A DNA stretch of 64,000 bases from Jeotgalibacillus alimentarius (GTDB lineage: Bacteria > Bacillota > Bacilli > Bacillales > Jeotgalibacillaceae): contig NZ_JXRQ01000030.1 of assembly GCF_000829445.1 (NCBI RefSeq), positions 62,001 through 126,000 on the forward strand. Reading direction: 5' to 3'. Both the position numbers and the translations under genes were made by a program. The stretch's first letter is position 1; each line of letters opens with the position of its first letter. The notes under the pieces were generated by a model that was not told the origin of the DNA, ran no database searches, and saw only the letters and a list, made by a program, of their open reading frames with translations. Of the stretch, positions 25,742 to 33,489 are shown piece after piece.

Positions 25742-26476
25742 ATGATAGAAAATCAAAAGCCCATGACAAAAGAAGACTTCGAACATATTAGAAAAGAAAT
25801 CACACGTTTTCGCGCAATGTATAAATTTGCTTTAGATGAGATCAGTACAAAGGTGAATATCCTGAAAGAGGAGTTCCAGCTGATTCATACATATAACCCG
25901 ATTGAACACGTCAATACGCGGGTGAAATCAGGGGACAGTATTCTGAAGAAAATGCAGAAAAAAGGCATTCCGCTCTCACTTGATGCAATTGAAAAAGAGA
26001 TTAAGGATCTGGCCGGCATCCGGGTGACCTGCTCATTCGTCTCTGATATTTACCGGATCAGTGAGATGATTCAAAATCAGGCCGATATCCATGTGGTTGA
26101 AGTAAAGGATTATATCAAATATCCAAAGCCAAATGGTTATCAGAGCCTGCACCTGCTGCTCCAGATTCCTGTTTTTATGTCTGACAGAACCGTCAATGTA
26201 AATATTGAGATGCAGATCAGGACGATTGCCATGGACTTCTGGGCAAGCCTTGAACATAAGATTTACTACAAATATCAGGGCAATGTTCCTGAAAAACTGA
26301 CGCTTGAACTGAAAGAAGCAGCGGATACAGCCAGTGCACTGGACCGCAAAATGGAGCGGATCAATCAGGAGGTTAATATTCTGAAAGAAACGGATCAGGA
26401 AAAAGAGATGCTGTTTAACCCAGCTGAAATGATGACTGATTTACTGAAGCAGATGGACCTGGAAAAGAAAAAGTAA
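25742..26476 (+). CDS. relP: Small alarmone synthetase RelP (YwaC-type)
   Basis: 244 residues, single (p)ppGpp synthetase domain without a hydrolase domain. Key blocks: MYKFALDEISTKVNILKEEFQLIH, the GTP/ATP region NPIEHVNTRVKS, DLAGIRVTCSFVSDIY, YPKPNGYQSLHLLL and EMQIRTIAMDFWASLEHKIYYK. The YKFALDEIDTK-type N-terminus fits YwaC/RelP rather than YjbM/RelQ. It is about 30 residues longer than B. subtilis YwaC, with a charged C-terminal tail. RelP genes typically respond to cell-wall stress. Confidence 0.88.
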   Translation: MIENQKPMTKEDFEHIRKEITRFRAMYKFALDEISTKVNILKEEFQLIHTYNPIEHVNTRVKSGDSILKKMQKKGIPLSLDAIEKEIKDLAGIRVTCSFVSDIYRISEMIQNQADIHVVEVKDYIKYPKPNGYQSLHLLLQIPVFMSDRTVNVNIEMQIRTIAMDFWASLEHKIYYKYQGNVPEKLTLELKEAADTASALDRKMERINQEVNILKETDQEKEMLFNPAEMMTDLLKQMDLEKKK

Positions 26477-26577
26477 ACGGTAAACGTGAAATCCCCTTCC
26501 CTGCTTTTACTTTATTAAGATGATTCATGAATTGCAGTTCAGCGTCTGGAGTCTGAGACTTATATGAAAGATTGTAC

Positions 26578-26608
26578 TTGACTATGGAGTAGCTCCATCC
26601 TTTAAGCT
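26578..26608 (+). promoter_or_regulatory. MerR-type promoter with 19-bp spacer
   Basis: TTGACT (26578-26583), a 19-bp spacer containing the inverted repeat ATGGAG TA GCTCCAT, then TAAGCT (26603-26608) as the -10. An overlong spacer with a dyad in it is the standard BmrR/MerR activator site. The MerR gene two positions downstream (28007) is the obvious ligand. Confidence 0.75.
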
Positions 26609-26639
26609 TCCTTTATTAAAGCTTACAGGAGAGTCTGAC

Positions 26640-27989
26640 ATGAACAATCTATCTATAAGTCACCATGAAAAACCATATACAATGAGATCTTTACTCGCTT
26701 ATGCGGCACCAACGATCAGCGTCATGATTTTCGTCTCAATCTATACGATGGTTGATGGGATTTTTGTGGCACGCTATGTGAATGCAACTGCGCTTGCTGC
26801 TGTCAATATTTTCATGCCGGTATACGCGTTGATCTTTGCCGTTGCCCTGATGCTTGGTACTGGAGGAAGCGCGATTATCGCGAAGAAAATGGGACAGAAT
26901 CAATATGGAGAAGCAAGACGGAATTTCACGTTTATCGTATGCTGCGGGTTTATGTTCGGCGTCTTGATCATGGCAGCAGGTTCACTCTTTCTGGAGCAGC
27001 TGCTCACACTGCTTGGGGCCGCGGAAAGTGTACAACTGTTTGACTATACGAAGGCTTACGCAAAGATTATCTTACTGGTAAGTCCTTTCTTAATTGTTCA
27101 GGCAATGCTTGAAACGCTTTTTGTCACTGCTGATAAGCCGAAACTGAGCTTAATCATCACAATCATTGGCGGAAGTACAAACATTGCACTGGATTATCTG
27201 TTTATAGTCGTCATGGATATGGGCATCAGGGGCGCTGCACTTGCAACTGCAATTGGAATTGTCATTCCTGCGATTCTTGGTGTGATCTACTTTTTCGCAG
27301 CCAGAAAAAGTAGTCTGTATTTCACACGATTGAAAGCCGATTGGCACGTACTTGTGAAAAGCTGCGCAAACGGCTCGTCCGAAATGGTAACAAACCTTTC
27401 GTCTTCCATTGTCACCTTCGCCTTCAATGCACTGATGCTCAAATTTGTCGGCGTAGAGGGTGTAGCGGCTGTGACGATCATGCTGTATGTTATGTTTGTA
27501 TTAACACCCTTTTTCATGGGCTATTCAGTCGGAATCGCACCGCTGATCAGCTTTCACTTTGGAAGCAGGAACACAGGACAGTTAAAATTGATTGTTAAAA
27601 ACAGTCTGACCTTTATTGCTGGCAGCTCGCTGATTATCTTTCTATCATCGCTGCTATTCGGGCCATACCTGATACAAATCATGTCACCAGAAGGCAGTGA
27701 TGTATACGAAATCGCGACAGACGGATTGTGGATTTTTTCCATCAGCTTTTTATTTATGGGTGTGAACATCTTCACATCGATGCTGTTTACCGCGCTATCT
27801 AACGGAAAAATATCAGCAGTCATCTCATTACTCAGAACGTTAGTGTTTGTTCTCATGTCACTGGCAACGCTGCCATTTATCTTTGGGCTCACTGGCATAT
27901 GGATTGCGATACCGCTGGCTGAACTACTCTCTGTCATCGTTTGCGGACTTTTCCTGTTGCGTAACAAACGTAAATATCAATATGCATAG
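26640..27989 (+). CDS. MATE-family multidrug efflux pump
   Basis: 449 residues, twelve predicted membrane helices in two halves. MATE-type features: AAPTISVMIFVSIYTMVDGIFVARYVN at helix 1-2, LGTGGSAIIAKKMGQ, and GFMGYSVGIAPLISFHFGSRN-type loop in the second half (MGYSVGIAPLISFHFG). It is closest to the MepA-like branch. It should export cationic drugs in exchange for Na+ or H+. It is cotranscribed with its MerR-type regulator (17 nt gap). Confidence 0.9.
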   Translation: MNNLSISHHEKPYTMRSLLAYAAPTISVMIFVSIYTMVDGIFVARYVNATALAAVNIFMPVYALIFAVALMLGTGGSAIIAKKMGQNQYGEARRNFTFIVCCGFMFGVLIMAAGSLFLEQLLTLLGAAESVQLFDYTKAYAKIILLVSPFLIVQAMLETLFVTADKPKLSLIITIIGGSTNIALDYLFIVVMDMGIRGAALATAIGIVIPAILGVIYFFAARKSSLYFTRLKADWHVLVKSCANGSSEMVTNLSSSIVTFAFNALMLKFVGVEGVAAVTIMLYVMFVLTPFFMGYSVGIAPLISFHFGSRNTGQLKLIVKNSLTFIAGSSLIIFLSSLLFGPYLIQIMSPEGSDVYEIATDGLWIFSISFLFMGVNIFTSMLFTALSNGKISAVISLLRTLVFVLMSLATLPFIFGLTGIWIAIPLAELLSVIVCGLFLLRNKRKYQYA

Positions 27990-28006
27990 AGCGGGGTGAA
28001 AAATAG

Positions 28007-28858
28007 ATGGAGATCAATCCGAAAATCCACCTGACAACCGGACAGTTCGCATCACTGCTGGATGTTAGTAAAGACACGCTGCATTACTATGATAAAGCCG
28101 GCATCTTCTCACCTGAGCTTGTGGCGTCTAACGGCTATAGATATTACTCTATTTATCAGGCAGATGTATTTATTGTGATTCAGATTTTAAAGGAGCTGGA
28201 TATGCCGCTAAAGGAGATTAAGCAGTTCTTGACGTCAAGATCCCCTGAAAACCTGATTCACCTGCTCGAGCTGAAAGAACAGGCTCTTACAGAAAAAATG
28301 AATGAGCTTAAAACCATGAAGCAGGTCGTTTCAGATAAGCTCAGCGATACGAAGCAGGCGCTTCGGGCGAACACGTATGATGTCCTGACTGAACACAGAC
28401 CAGCTGATGAGTATATAGCCGTCACTCATACCAAGCCTTTAACCAATGATCTGAACATCTATCAATCCATGCAGCTTCATTACAGGTATCTCGAGGAGCA
28501 CGGGATTGCCCCGTCGGCTTCTGAGGGCTGGATGATTCATGTGGACCATGTCAGGGGAAATGCTGTAGAGAAGTATGATTATCTGTACACAAGAGTAAAA
28601 GAGCAGAAACAGGCGAACCATGTTATTACAAAAGGCACATACTTGATTGCTTATCATAACCTGGGTTACTCCCGTATCGGTGACACCTACCACCGGCTTT
28701 TAAGCTATGCAGATCAGCACCAGCTTACTTTGTCAGGTTATTTTTATGAAGATATTCTGCTGGATGAGCTGTCTGTAGAAGGCAGCGAGAAATATTTAGT
28801 CAAGATTTCGGTGAAGGTTATTCAGTACAGAGACCTGCTGTTAAACGAGGAAGGTTGA
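28007..28858 (+). CDS. MerR-family multidrug-binding regulator (BmrR/BltR-like)
   Basis: 283 residues. N-terminal MerR helix-turn-helix: LTTGQFASLLDVSKDTLHYYDKAGIFSPELVASNGYRYYSIYQ. A coiled-coil dimer helix follows (about 85-120), then a C-terminal GyrI-like ligand-binding domain (about 125-280). It probably binds pump substrates and activates the MATE promoter at 26578 by DNA untwisting. Its location after the pump gene makes a positive feedback loop. Confidence 0.9.
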   Translation: MEINPKIHLTTGQFASLLDVSKDTLHYYDKAGIFSPELVASNGYRYYSIYQADVFIVIQILKELDMPLKEIKQFLTSRSPENLIHLLELKEQALTEKMNELKTMKQVVSDKLSDTKQALRANTYDVLTEHRPADEYIAVTHTKPLTNDLNIYQSMQLHYRYLEEHGIAPSASEGWMIHVDHVRGNAVEKYDYLYTRVKEQKQANHVITKGTYLIAYHNLGYSRIGDTYHRLLSYADQHQLTLSGYFYEDILLDELSVEGSEKYLVKISVKVIQYRDLLLNEEG

Positions 28859-28957
28859 GACGAAATTCACTGTTGACCAATATATGAGTGCGGGCAGACC
28901 GTCAGTGATCATTCTCTACGTCATATCAACAAACAGAAATGGGGTTTCATTGCCGTT

Positions 28958-29278
28958 TTAAATGTAAACGGCAATCGTTACCACCAGGCTAACGACTGTA
29001 TAGAGAGAAGCTCCATAGAACAATACCCCTACATAGGTTTTAAACCCTTCATTTTTCTCTACCCTTCCAGTTGCCTGGCTGGCTTCGAACGTGAGTCCTC
29101 CTGATAAAAAGCCCCCGCTGCTGCTGAAAAATAATAATATAGCTGTTAGTCCTATTCCGATGAAGAAGCTCCACTCAAAATACGAGTAAGGGATGATTAA
29201 ACTTCCAATCCATACAAGGATTCCGATCAATACTGCAATTACAATAGACCATAACAATAATTTTTTCAGTTTCATCAA
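28958..29278 (-). CDS. DUF3899-like membrane protein, 106 aa
   Basis: Three hydrophobic segments (about 7-27, 35-52, 85-105) with the SSSGGFLSGGL motif after helix 2, the pattern I associate with DUF3899. No enzymatic motif. The last codons form part of a hairpin (ATTGCCGTTT / AAACGGCAAT, 28949-28975) that may stop transcription, although no T-run follows it. Confidence 0.65.
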   Translation of the reverse strand: MMKLKKLLLWSIVIAVLIGILVWIGSLIIPYSYFEWSFFIGIGLTAILLFFSSSGGFLSGGLTFEASQATGRVEKNEGFKTYVGVLFYGASLYTVVSLVVTIAVYI

Positions 29279-29412
29279 CCCCTTTTATCATACGTCTACG
29301 AAAAAACTGTAAAATAGTTTCAATTTTTTGCATATGTCCGTAAGGTTGATGTCGGTCGGCTGGTAAACTTTAAAGTTCCACAACAGGAAAACGCATGTCA
29401 ATCCGATTATTT

Positions 29413-29634
29413 CTATGTATAAACATGAAAACAGGACACAACAAGCCCAATACTGATGACTCCCCAAATAGTCGTTGCCCTAATGTACCAAATCACTGGT
29501 TTTACCGCAGCCGGATCGGCATCAGGGTTATTTTTCACGTACCCAAGCCTAGCTTTGACAGATCTTGAGGCAACTAAGAGAACAATCAATCCAATCATAA
29601 AAAAAGCAATTGTGGTCCACCATAATAAGTTCAT
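29413..29634 (-). CDS. Two-helix membrane protein, 73 aa
   Basis: Helices LWWTTIAFFMIGLIVLLVA and TTIWGVISIGLVVSCFHV flank a polar loop KARLGYVKNNPDADPAAVKPVIWY. A GGGAGG-type site precedes ATG 29634. No family recognised. Confidence 0.6.
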   Translation of the reverse strand: MNLLWWTTIAFFMIGLIVLLVASRSVKARLGYVKNNPDADPAAVKPVIWYIRATTIWGVISIGLVVSCFHVYT

Positions 29635-29684
29635 TTGTGAGCCTCCCGGGTAATCAATTTTTAACGTTTTGACCTTAGAATAAA

Positions 29685-29918
29685 CTACTTATGACATAAC
29701 CCTTCACTCCATGTCTCCTGCTTTTTAACCTTGTTTATCAGCATTTTGAAAAGCACAATAATCGTATTGATTACAAAGTTAACCACTGCCACAGCCAGTG
29801 CACCTGACAAGTAATAGAAATCACCAGGAACTGCAATCTGCATGCCAATTGCAACACCTGTGAATGACAATAGAGCATACCAGCTATATTTCCAGCGGGA
29901 TTTTAAAAGATGCTTCAT
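29685..29918 (-). CDS. Two-helix membrane protein, 77 aa
   Basis: Basic start (MKHLLKSRWKYSW), two membrane helices (about 14-30 and 38-60), basic tail (KMLINKVKKQETW). A GGGGGATGAC site precedes the ATG. No family recognised; it is probably a small accessory membrane protein. Confidence 0.6.
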   Translation of the reverse strand: MKHLLKSRWKYSWYALLSFTGVAIGMQIAVPGDFYYLSGALAVAVVNFVINTIIVLFKMLINKVKKQETWSEGLCHK

Positions 29919-30108
29919 GCGTCATCCCCCTAAAGTTTATATATGAAATGTCTTTATCTCCTGTTTTATAAGAATTTTTAAATACTATACCTGATTATAC
30001 CATTTAACTTCCTTTTATGAGGGTGTCTAGATATAAACAGATGTCAGTTCATCGTTCTTACGGGGTCTGATATGATAGATACAAAGCCGCAAAAACATAG
30101 AGGTGCGC

Positions 30109-30894
30109 ATGGAAACTGTACACTGGTTAATCAAAAAAGCACGTCAGAAAATCATGGACCATCAATATTTGATCAATGAAGTTCTGGCTGACCGATATAA
30201 AATTGAAAAGGTACTGCAGAATGGAAGCTACGGAATCATTTATTTGTGTGAGGACCTGCCCACCGGCACACAATGCGTTGTCAAACAGATGCGTAAAAGC
30301 AAGGGAAAAGAAAACACAGAGAATTACCACCAGGAGATTACGATCCTGAAGCAGCTGAGTCATCCGGGGATCCCCGCACTCATCGAAACTTTTTCATTTG
30401 AGGATAAACAGTTCTTTTCAATGGAGTTTGTAGAGGGGAAAAATGTAGAGGATACATTATTTGCAACAGGACAGCAGTATACAGAGAAAGAATGCCTGGA
30501 AATCGTCCGCAAGCTGACCGGAATCGTTTGTTATATCCACCAACAGGGCGTATACCATGGTGATATCAGAATTCCGAATGTGCTGCTTCATCACAGCCAC
30601 CTCTACCTGATCGATTTTGGCCTGGCCAGCAACCTCCATACAGAGAAGAGGCTGAAAAAGCAGCAGACACTGCTCGCTCAGGATGATTTTTTTGACGTAG
30701 GCGATTTTCTGCTTTTTCTTCTTTACTCCACTTATGAAGGCAAAATAAAAAAGAGAGGCTCCTGGACTGAAGAGCTCAGCCTCCACCCACAAACAACACT
30801 GCTGCTCAAACGGCTGCTGAGTATAACTGAACCGTACAGACAGTGTGAAGAGATTCAGTCTGATATAGAAAAGGCGATCAGCCAGCTTTCCTGA
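30109..30894 (+). CDS. Ser/Thr protein kinase (Hanks type, no membrane anchor)
   Basis: 261 residues from ATG 30109 (GAGG 5 nt upstream; GTG 30103 is an alternative). Kinase landmarks: glycine loop NGSYGIIYLCED, catalytic Lys in CVVKQ, alpha-C Glu in YHQEITILKQL, catalytic loop YHGDIRIPNVLL (HGD where most have HRD), metal site IDFGLAS. It ends at the C-lobe, without the transmembrane and PASTA regions of PrkC, so it is a soluble kinase. The convergent neighbour is a tiny Ser/Arg-rich protein, a possible substrate. Confidence 0.88.
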   Translation: METVHWLIKKARQKIMDHQYLINEVLADRYKIEKVLQNGSYGIIYLCEDLPTGTQCVVKQMRKSKGKENTENYHQEITILKQLSHPGIPALIETFSFEDKQFFSMEFVEGKNVEDTLFATGQQYTEKECLEIVRKLTGIVCYIHQQGVYHGDIRIPNVLLHHSHLYLIDFGLASNLHTEKRLKKQQTLLAQDDFFDVGDFLLFLLYSTYEGKIKKRGSWTEELSLHPQTTLLLKRLLSITEPYRQCEEIQSDIEKAISQLS

Positions 30895-30900
30895 TGAACA

Positions 30901-30940
30901 AAAAAGACTCTGTTTCTTATGAATAAGCGGAGTCTTTTTA
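30901..30940. terminator. Bidirectional intrinsic terminator
   Basis: Stem AAAAAGACTC / GAGTCTTTTT between the kinase and the convergent Ser/Arg-rich gene. Confidence 0.85.
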
Positions 30941-30953
30941 GCTGATAGCTGCA

Positions 30954-31157
30954 TCAGCTGCTGGAATAATGTCTACTATTTTTATAACGGCCGGAGCCTC
31001 CATACGGGTAGCGTCCGCGACGGCTGCTACTGCTGCTCCCGTGATAGCCGCGCCTCTTTCCGCTGCTTGAACCGTGACGGTAATGCCTTCTGCGTCCACT
31101 GCTGCTGCCGCGTTTTTTCAGTTCCTTTGAAATGCCTTTTAAGATCTTCTTAAACAT
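30954..31157 (-). CDS. Tiny Ser/Arg/Gly/Tyr-rich basic protein
   Basis: 67 residues. A basic amphipathic start (MFKKILKGISKELKKRG) is followed by a low-complexity tail built from SSSGRRRHYRHG, SSSGKRRGYHG and SSSSRRGRYPYGGSG units. AAAGGAGG lies 6 nt before the ATG, so translation is well supported despite the odd composition. No family known to me. Its tail resembles RNA-binding or kinase-target SR-type sequences, and a Ser/Thr kinase is the convergent neighbour. Confidence 0.7.
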   Translation of the reverse strand: MFKKILKGISKELKKRGSSSGRRRHYRHGSSSGKRRGYHGSSSSSRRGRYPYGGSGRYKNSRHYSSS

Positions 31158-31444
31158 TGAGCATCCTCCTTTTTGAGGTGTTCCATATTTACAGGTAAAG
31201 ACACCTTCTATCTAAAGCATAAAGCGGCGGGTGATTTTGCACAACTAATATCCTTTAGATATGGCCCTTGTCACAAAGACTTACAACACCATCACCATGG
31301 AAGATCAGCGTCCCTGACCTCTCTTCTCCAAAAATCCTTTAATTCACTGATGATTTCCGGCGATAAGCTGCCTCTTTAGATAAGCTTACATTCTTTCTAA
31401 AAGGGTAAAAGGGTACAAAATCTATCAAAAGGAGTGCAGGTCCA

Positions 31445-31807
31445 ATGTCCATTATTCTAAAAAGAATTTATGATGATAAAGATCAACTATCTGGTAACCG
31501 AATCTTAGTGGATCGTGTCTGGCCACGAGGCATTTCACAGGAAGACGCCAATCTTGATGACTGGATGAAAGAGATCGCGCCAAGTACCTCGTTGCGAAAA
31601 TGGTTTGATCATGATCCAGATAAATTTGAGGAGTTTAAGAAGGCTTATAAGAAAGAAATCAAAGAAGATTCCGAGAAGCAGGCGAAACTGAATGAGCTGA
31701 AGGATAAGTCTGTGAATGAACGCCTGGTCCTGCTCTATGGGGCGAAGGATGAGGAAGTTAATCATGTGGTTGTGTTGAAGGAGATGCTGGAGGATGGGAA
31801 ATTTTAA
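31445..31807 (+). CDS. DUF488 family protein (YeaO-like)
   Basis: 120 residues with the full DUF488 pattern: KRIYD, RILVDRVWPRGIS, DDWMKEIAPSTSLRKWFDHDPDKFEEFKKAYKKEI and the C-terminal LVLLYGAKDEEVNHVVVLKEML. The biochemical role is unestablished. AAAGGAG is well placed before ATG 31445. Confidence 0.9.
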   Translation: MSIILKRIYDDKDQLSGNRILVDRVWPRGISQEDANLDDWMKEIAPSTSLRKWFDHDPDKFEEFKKAYKKEIKEDSEKQAKLNELKDKSVNERLVLLYGAKDEEVNHVVVLKEMLEDGKF

Positions 31808-32039
31808 ACATGCTCGAACTATAAAAGCAAGCGCTGTTTATTACAAAGAACGAACAGCTTTGATTGCCGATTCATTTACGCCGGCATATAAAGGGGTAAA
31901 TGAAAGAGCAAATGCTATATCCGACAGCAAAAGCACGACTTCATGACGAGATCAGGGATTATATATACTACTGGACTGAATCTGTCTTTCATGAAATTAG
32001 AACAACCCCCTCTCCATTCCAGGAAGGGGGCTGCCCTGC
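31808..32039. other. Intergenic, no recognised gene
   Basis: No ORF with a ribosome site is convincing here. A hairpin CCCCCTCTCC / GGAAGGGGG at about 32007-32031 is the only structure; read on the minus strand it closes the Ig-remnant transcript and is followed by TTGTTCT. Confidence 0.5.
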
Positions 32040-32317
32040 CTACTTCTTTACTGTTATTTTCGTTACTGTGCTGGGCTTACCTTCTGCGTCTATTGCAGTG
32101 ATACTACGGAGTGTGGACTTCGTTTGCTTCTCTATTTCCAATGAGACTTTCACCAGCTTTTACTGTTACTTCATCTACTCTCAGCTTACTTGTTACCGTT
32201 ACACTCAGTTCCCCACTACATTCTCAGCCTCACCTGTTCCAGTAAATGACTCTGTCTCATTCGAAACCGTCACCACGGTTCCGGCAGCCGCTTCACCAGG
32301 TACCTCTGTTGACTGAT
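32040..32317 (-). pseudogene. Remnant of a bacterial Ig-like (Big_6-type) repeat protein
   Basis: The minus strand reads as pieces of one Ig-like repeat in shifted frames: TEVPGEAAAGTVVTVSN and ESFTGTGEAEN, then GELSVTVTSKLRVDEVTVKAG in a second frame, then STLRSITAIDAEGKPSTVTK and ITVKK-stop in a third. That is the usual strand order of a surface-protein Big_6 module ending in TVTVK. At least two frameshifts and an in-frame stop break it, and the rest of the gene is gone. It lies directly behind msrA. Confidence 0.55.
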
Positions 32318-32785
32318 CTAATACTTATTCATCAGCTCCTCAGAAATATGACAATAATCATCCGGACATTTATCCAGCCGGTCCTGATGCTCTTCTGCAC
32401 TTCGCACGTAATTCGTGAGCGGCATCACTTCAACTGCGATCCGTTCAGCATCCGATCTTTTTTGGATAAAAGTCCGTGCCGCTTCTAAATGCCGAGGGTC
32501 TTCACTGTAAACGCCGGTTCTGTACTTCTCACCGACATCAATCCCCTGCTTGTTCACGCTGTACGGATCAATGATTTCAAAGAAATAAGCCATCAGCTGT
32601 TCCATCGTCACCACATCTGGATCAAATTCAGTTTTCACACATTCCGCAAATCCATCATAGTCGCCATCCAGTGTATGAGTTGATCCATTCGCTCTCCCTG
32701 CTTCTGTTGATGGTACACCGGGCAGCGTTTTGATAAAAGCCTGCACACCCCAGAGGCAGCCGCCTGCAAAATATATAGTTTCCAT
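32318..32785 (-). CDS. msrA: Peptide methionine sulfoxide reductase A
   Basis: 155 residues from ATG 32785 (GAGG 8 nt upstream; a GTG nine bases earlier overlaps the ribosome site). The catalytic motif is GGCLWGVQA (usually GGCFWG), with the reactive Cys retained. The family block HTLDGDYDGFAECVKTEFDP and the conserved YRTGVYSEDP follow. It reduces methionine-S-sulfoxide in proteins. The F-to-L change and atypical residues around (GRANGSTHTLDGDY) suggest a divergent branch. No msrB nearby. Confidence 0.85.
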   Translation of the reverse strand: METIYFAGGCLWGVQAFIKTLPGVPSTEAGRANGSTHTLDGDYDGFAECVKTEFDPDVVTMEQLMAYFFEIIDPYSVNKQGIDVGEKYRTGVYSEDPRHLEAARTFIQKRSDAERIAVEVMPLTNYVRSAEEHQDRLDKCPDDYCHISEELMNKY

Positions 32786-32911
32786 GTGTTTCACCTCTTC
32801 ATTTGCTTATCCATTAATTGTTTCTTCCCATTTTACACTTCATCCTGATTTTGCACACCCGCTTCATAACCATGCATAGAATACCTTAACGTGAAAAAGA
32901 AGGTGACCCAT

Positions 32912-33355
32912 ATGCATAGACAATTTGAAAACTATGGTGCAACAGGTGCGCTAAACGCTGCTTCATTATCCCTGCCTCAAATGCCCACTTATGCGCTTCA
33001 GGACGAGTATCTGGCACAGGCAAGATACAATAACGTGATCGGAACATTCGGTGAGACCAGAACGTTTGTCCAAATCAGAGCAGCAGAAATGAGGCATATC
33101 ATGGCACTACTGTCCTTTTTCGAGCGGTATCAAATACCATTACCAATGGACGAATCCCAGAACTTTATTACTACTCCCGAAAATCTAAAAGCTGCATATG
33201 CACAAGGTGTTCAAGGCGAGATAGATAACATCGCTATGTACAACCGGTTCTTAGCATTCAACCTTCCGAATGATATCAGGTTTATTTTTACACAGCTGCG
33301 TAATGCTTCTTTGAATCACTTGGCTGCATTTGAAAGAGGGGTGGCCAGAGGTTAA
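32912..33355 (+). CDS. Ferritin-like di-iron-fold protein (DUF2202-like)
   Basis: 147 residues from ATG 32912, preceded by GAAGG at 8 nt; the upstream GTG at 32891 overlaps that site. Four-helix bundle pattern with regularly placed acidic/His residues: DEYLAQARYNNVIG, QIRAAEMRHIMALLSFF, GVQGEIDNIAMYNRFL and LRNASLNHLAAFERG. These are the E, ExxH-like ligands of ferritin-like proteins related to DUF2202. Its role, perhaps iron or oxidative stress, is inferred. Confidence 0.75.
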   Translation: MHRQFENYGATGALNAASLSLPQMPTYALQDEYLAQARYNNVIGTFGETRTFVQIRAAEMRHIMALLSFFERYQIPLPMDESQNFITTPENLKAAYAQGVQGEIDNIAMYNRFLAFNLPNDIRFIFTQLRNASLNHLAAFERGVARG

Positions 33356-33358
33356 AAA

Positions 33359-33394
33359 AGCGAAGTCCGGGGCTGCCCGAACTTCGCTCGTTTT
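33359..33394. terminator. Intrinsic terminator
   Basis: Stem AGCGAAGT / ACTTCGCT with a GC-rich loop, followed by CGTTTT. It lies between the ferritin-like gene and the oxidase operon. Confidence 0.75.
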
Positions 33395-33476
33395 AATCTT
33401 CATCTGTTGTTAATTCCACATACATACCCGTTGTTAAAATGAGGACCAGAAAAAAGAAAATTAACGGTAGTACCAT
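33393..33476 (-). CDS. 27-residue membrane peptide at the end of the ba3 oxidase operon
   Basis: A single hydrophobic helix (MVLPLIFFFLVLILTTGMYV) with an acidic tail (ELTTDED). It begins 14 nt after the subunit I stop, with GAGGAG 9 nt before the ATG and the ribosome site overlapping the upstream stop, so it is well placed for coupled translation. Likely a small accessory subunit of the oxidase; no named family known to me. Confidence 0.6.
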   Translation of the reverse strand: MVLPLIFFFLVLILTTGMYVELTTDED

Positions 33477-33489
33477 TTCAATCAACTCC

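Noticed and set aside
28949-28975. Hairpin ATTGCCGTTT/AAACGGCAAT as a terminator
   Set aside because: Good stem but no T-run on the relevant strand, so it was not listed as a terminator.
31160-31440. Short frames on both strands before the DUF488 gene
   Set aside because: No ribosome site and only weak protein-like stretches (ISELKDFWRREV on the minus strand); not enough for a pseudogene call.
31900-32316. 138-codon plus-strand ORF
   Set aside because: It is antisense to the Ig-like remnant and has no family features; the minus-strand reading makes better protein sense.
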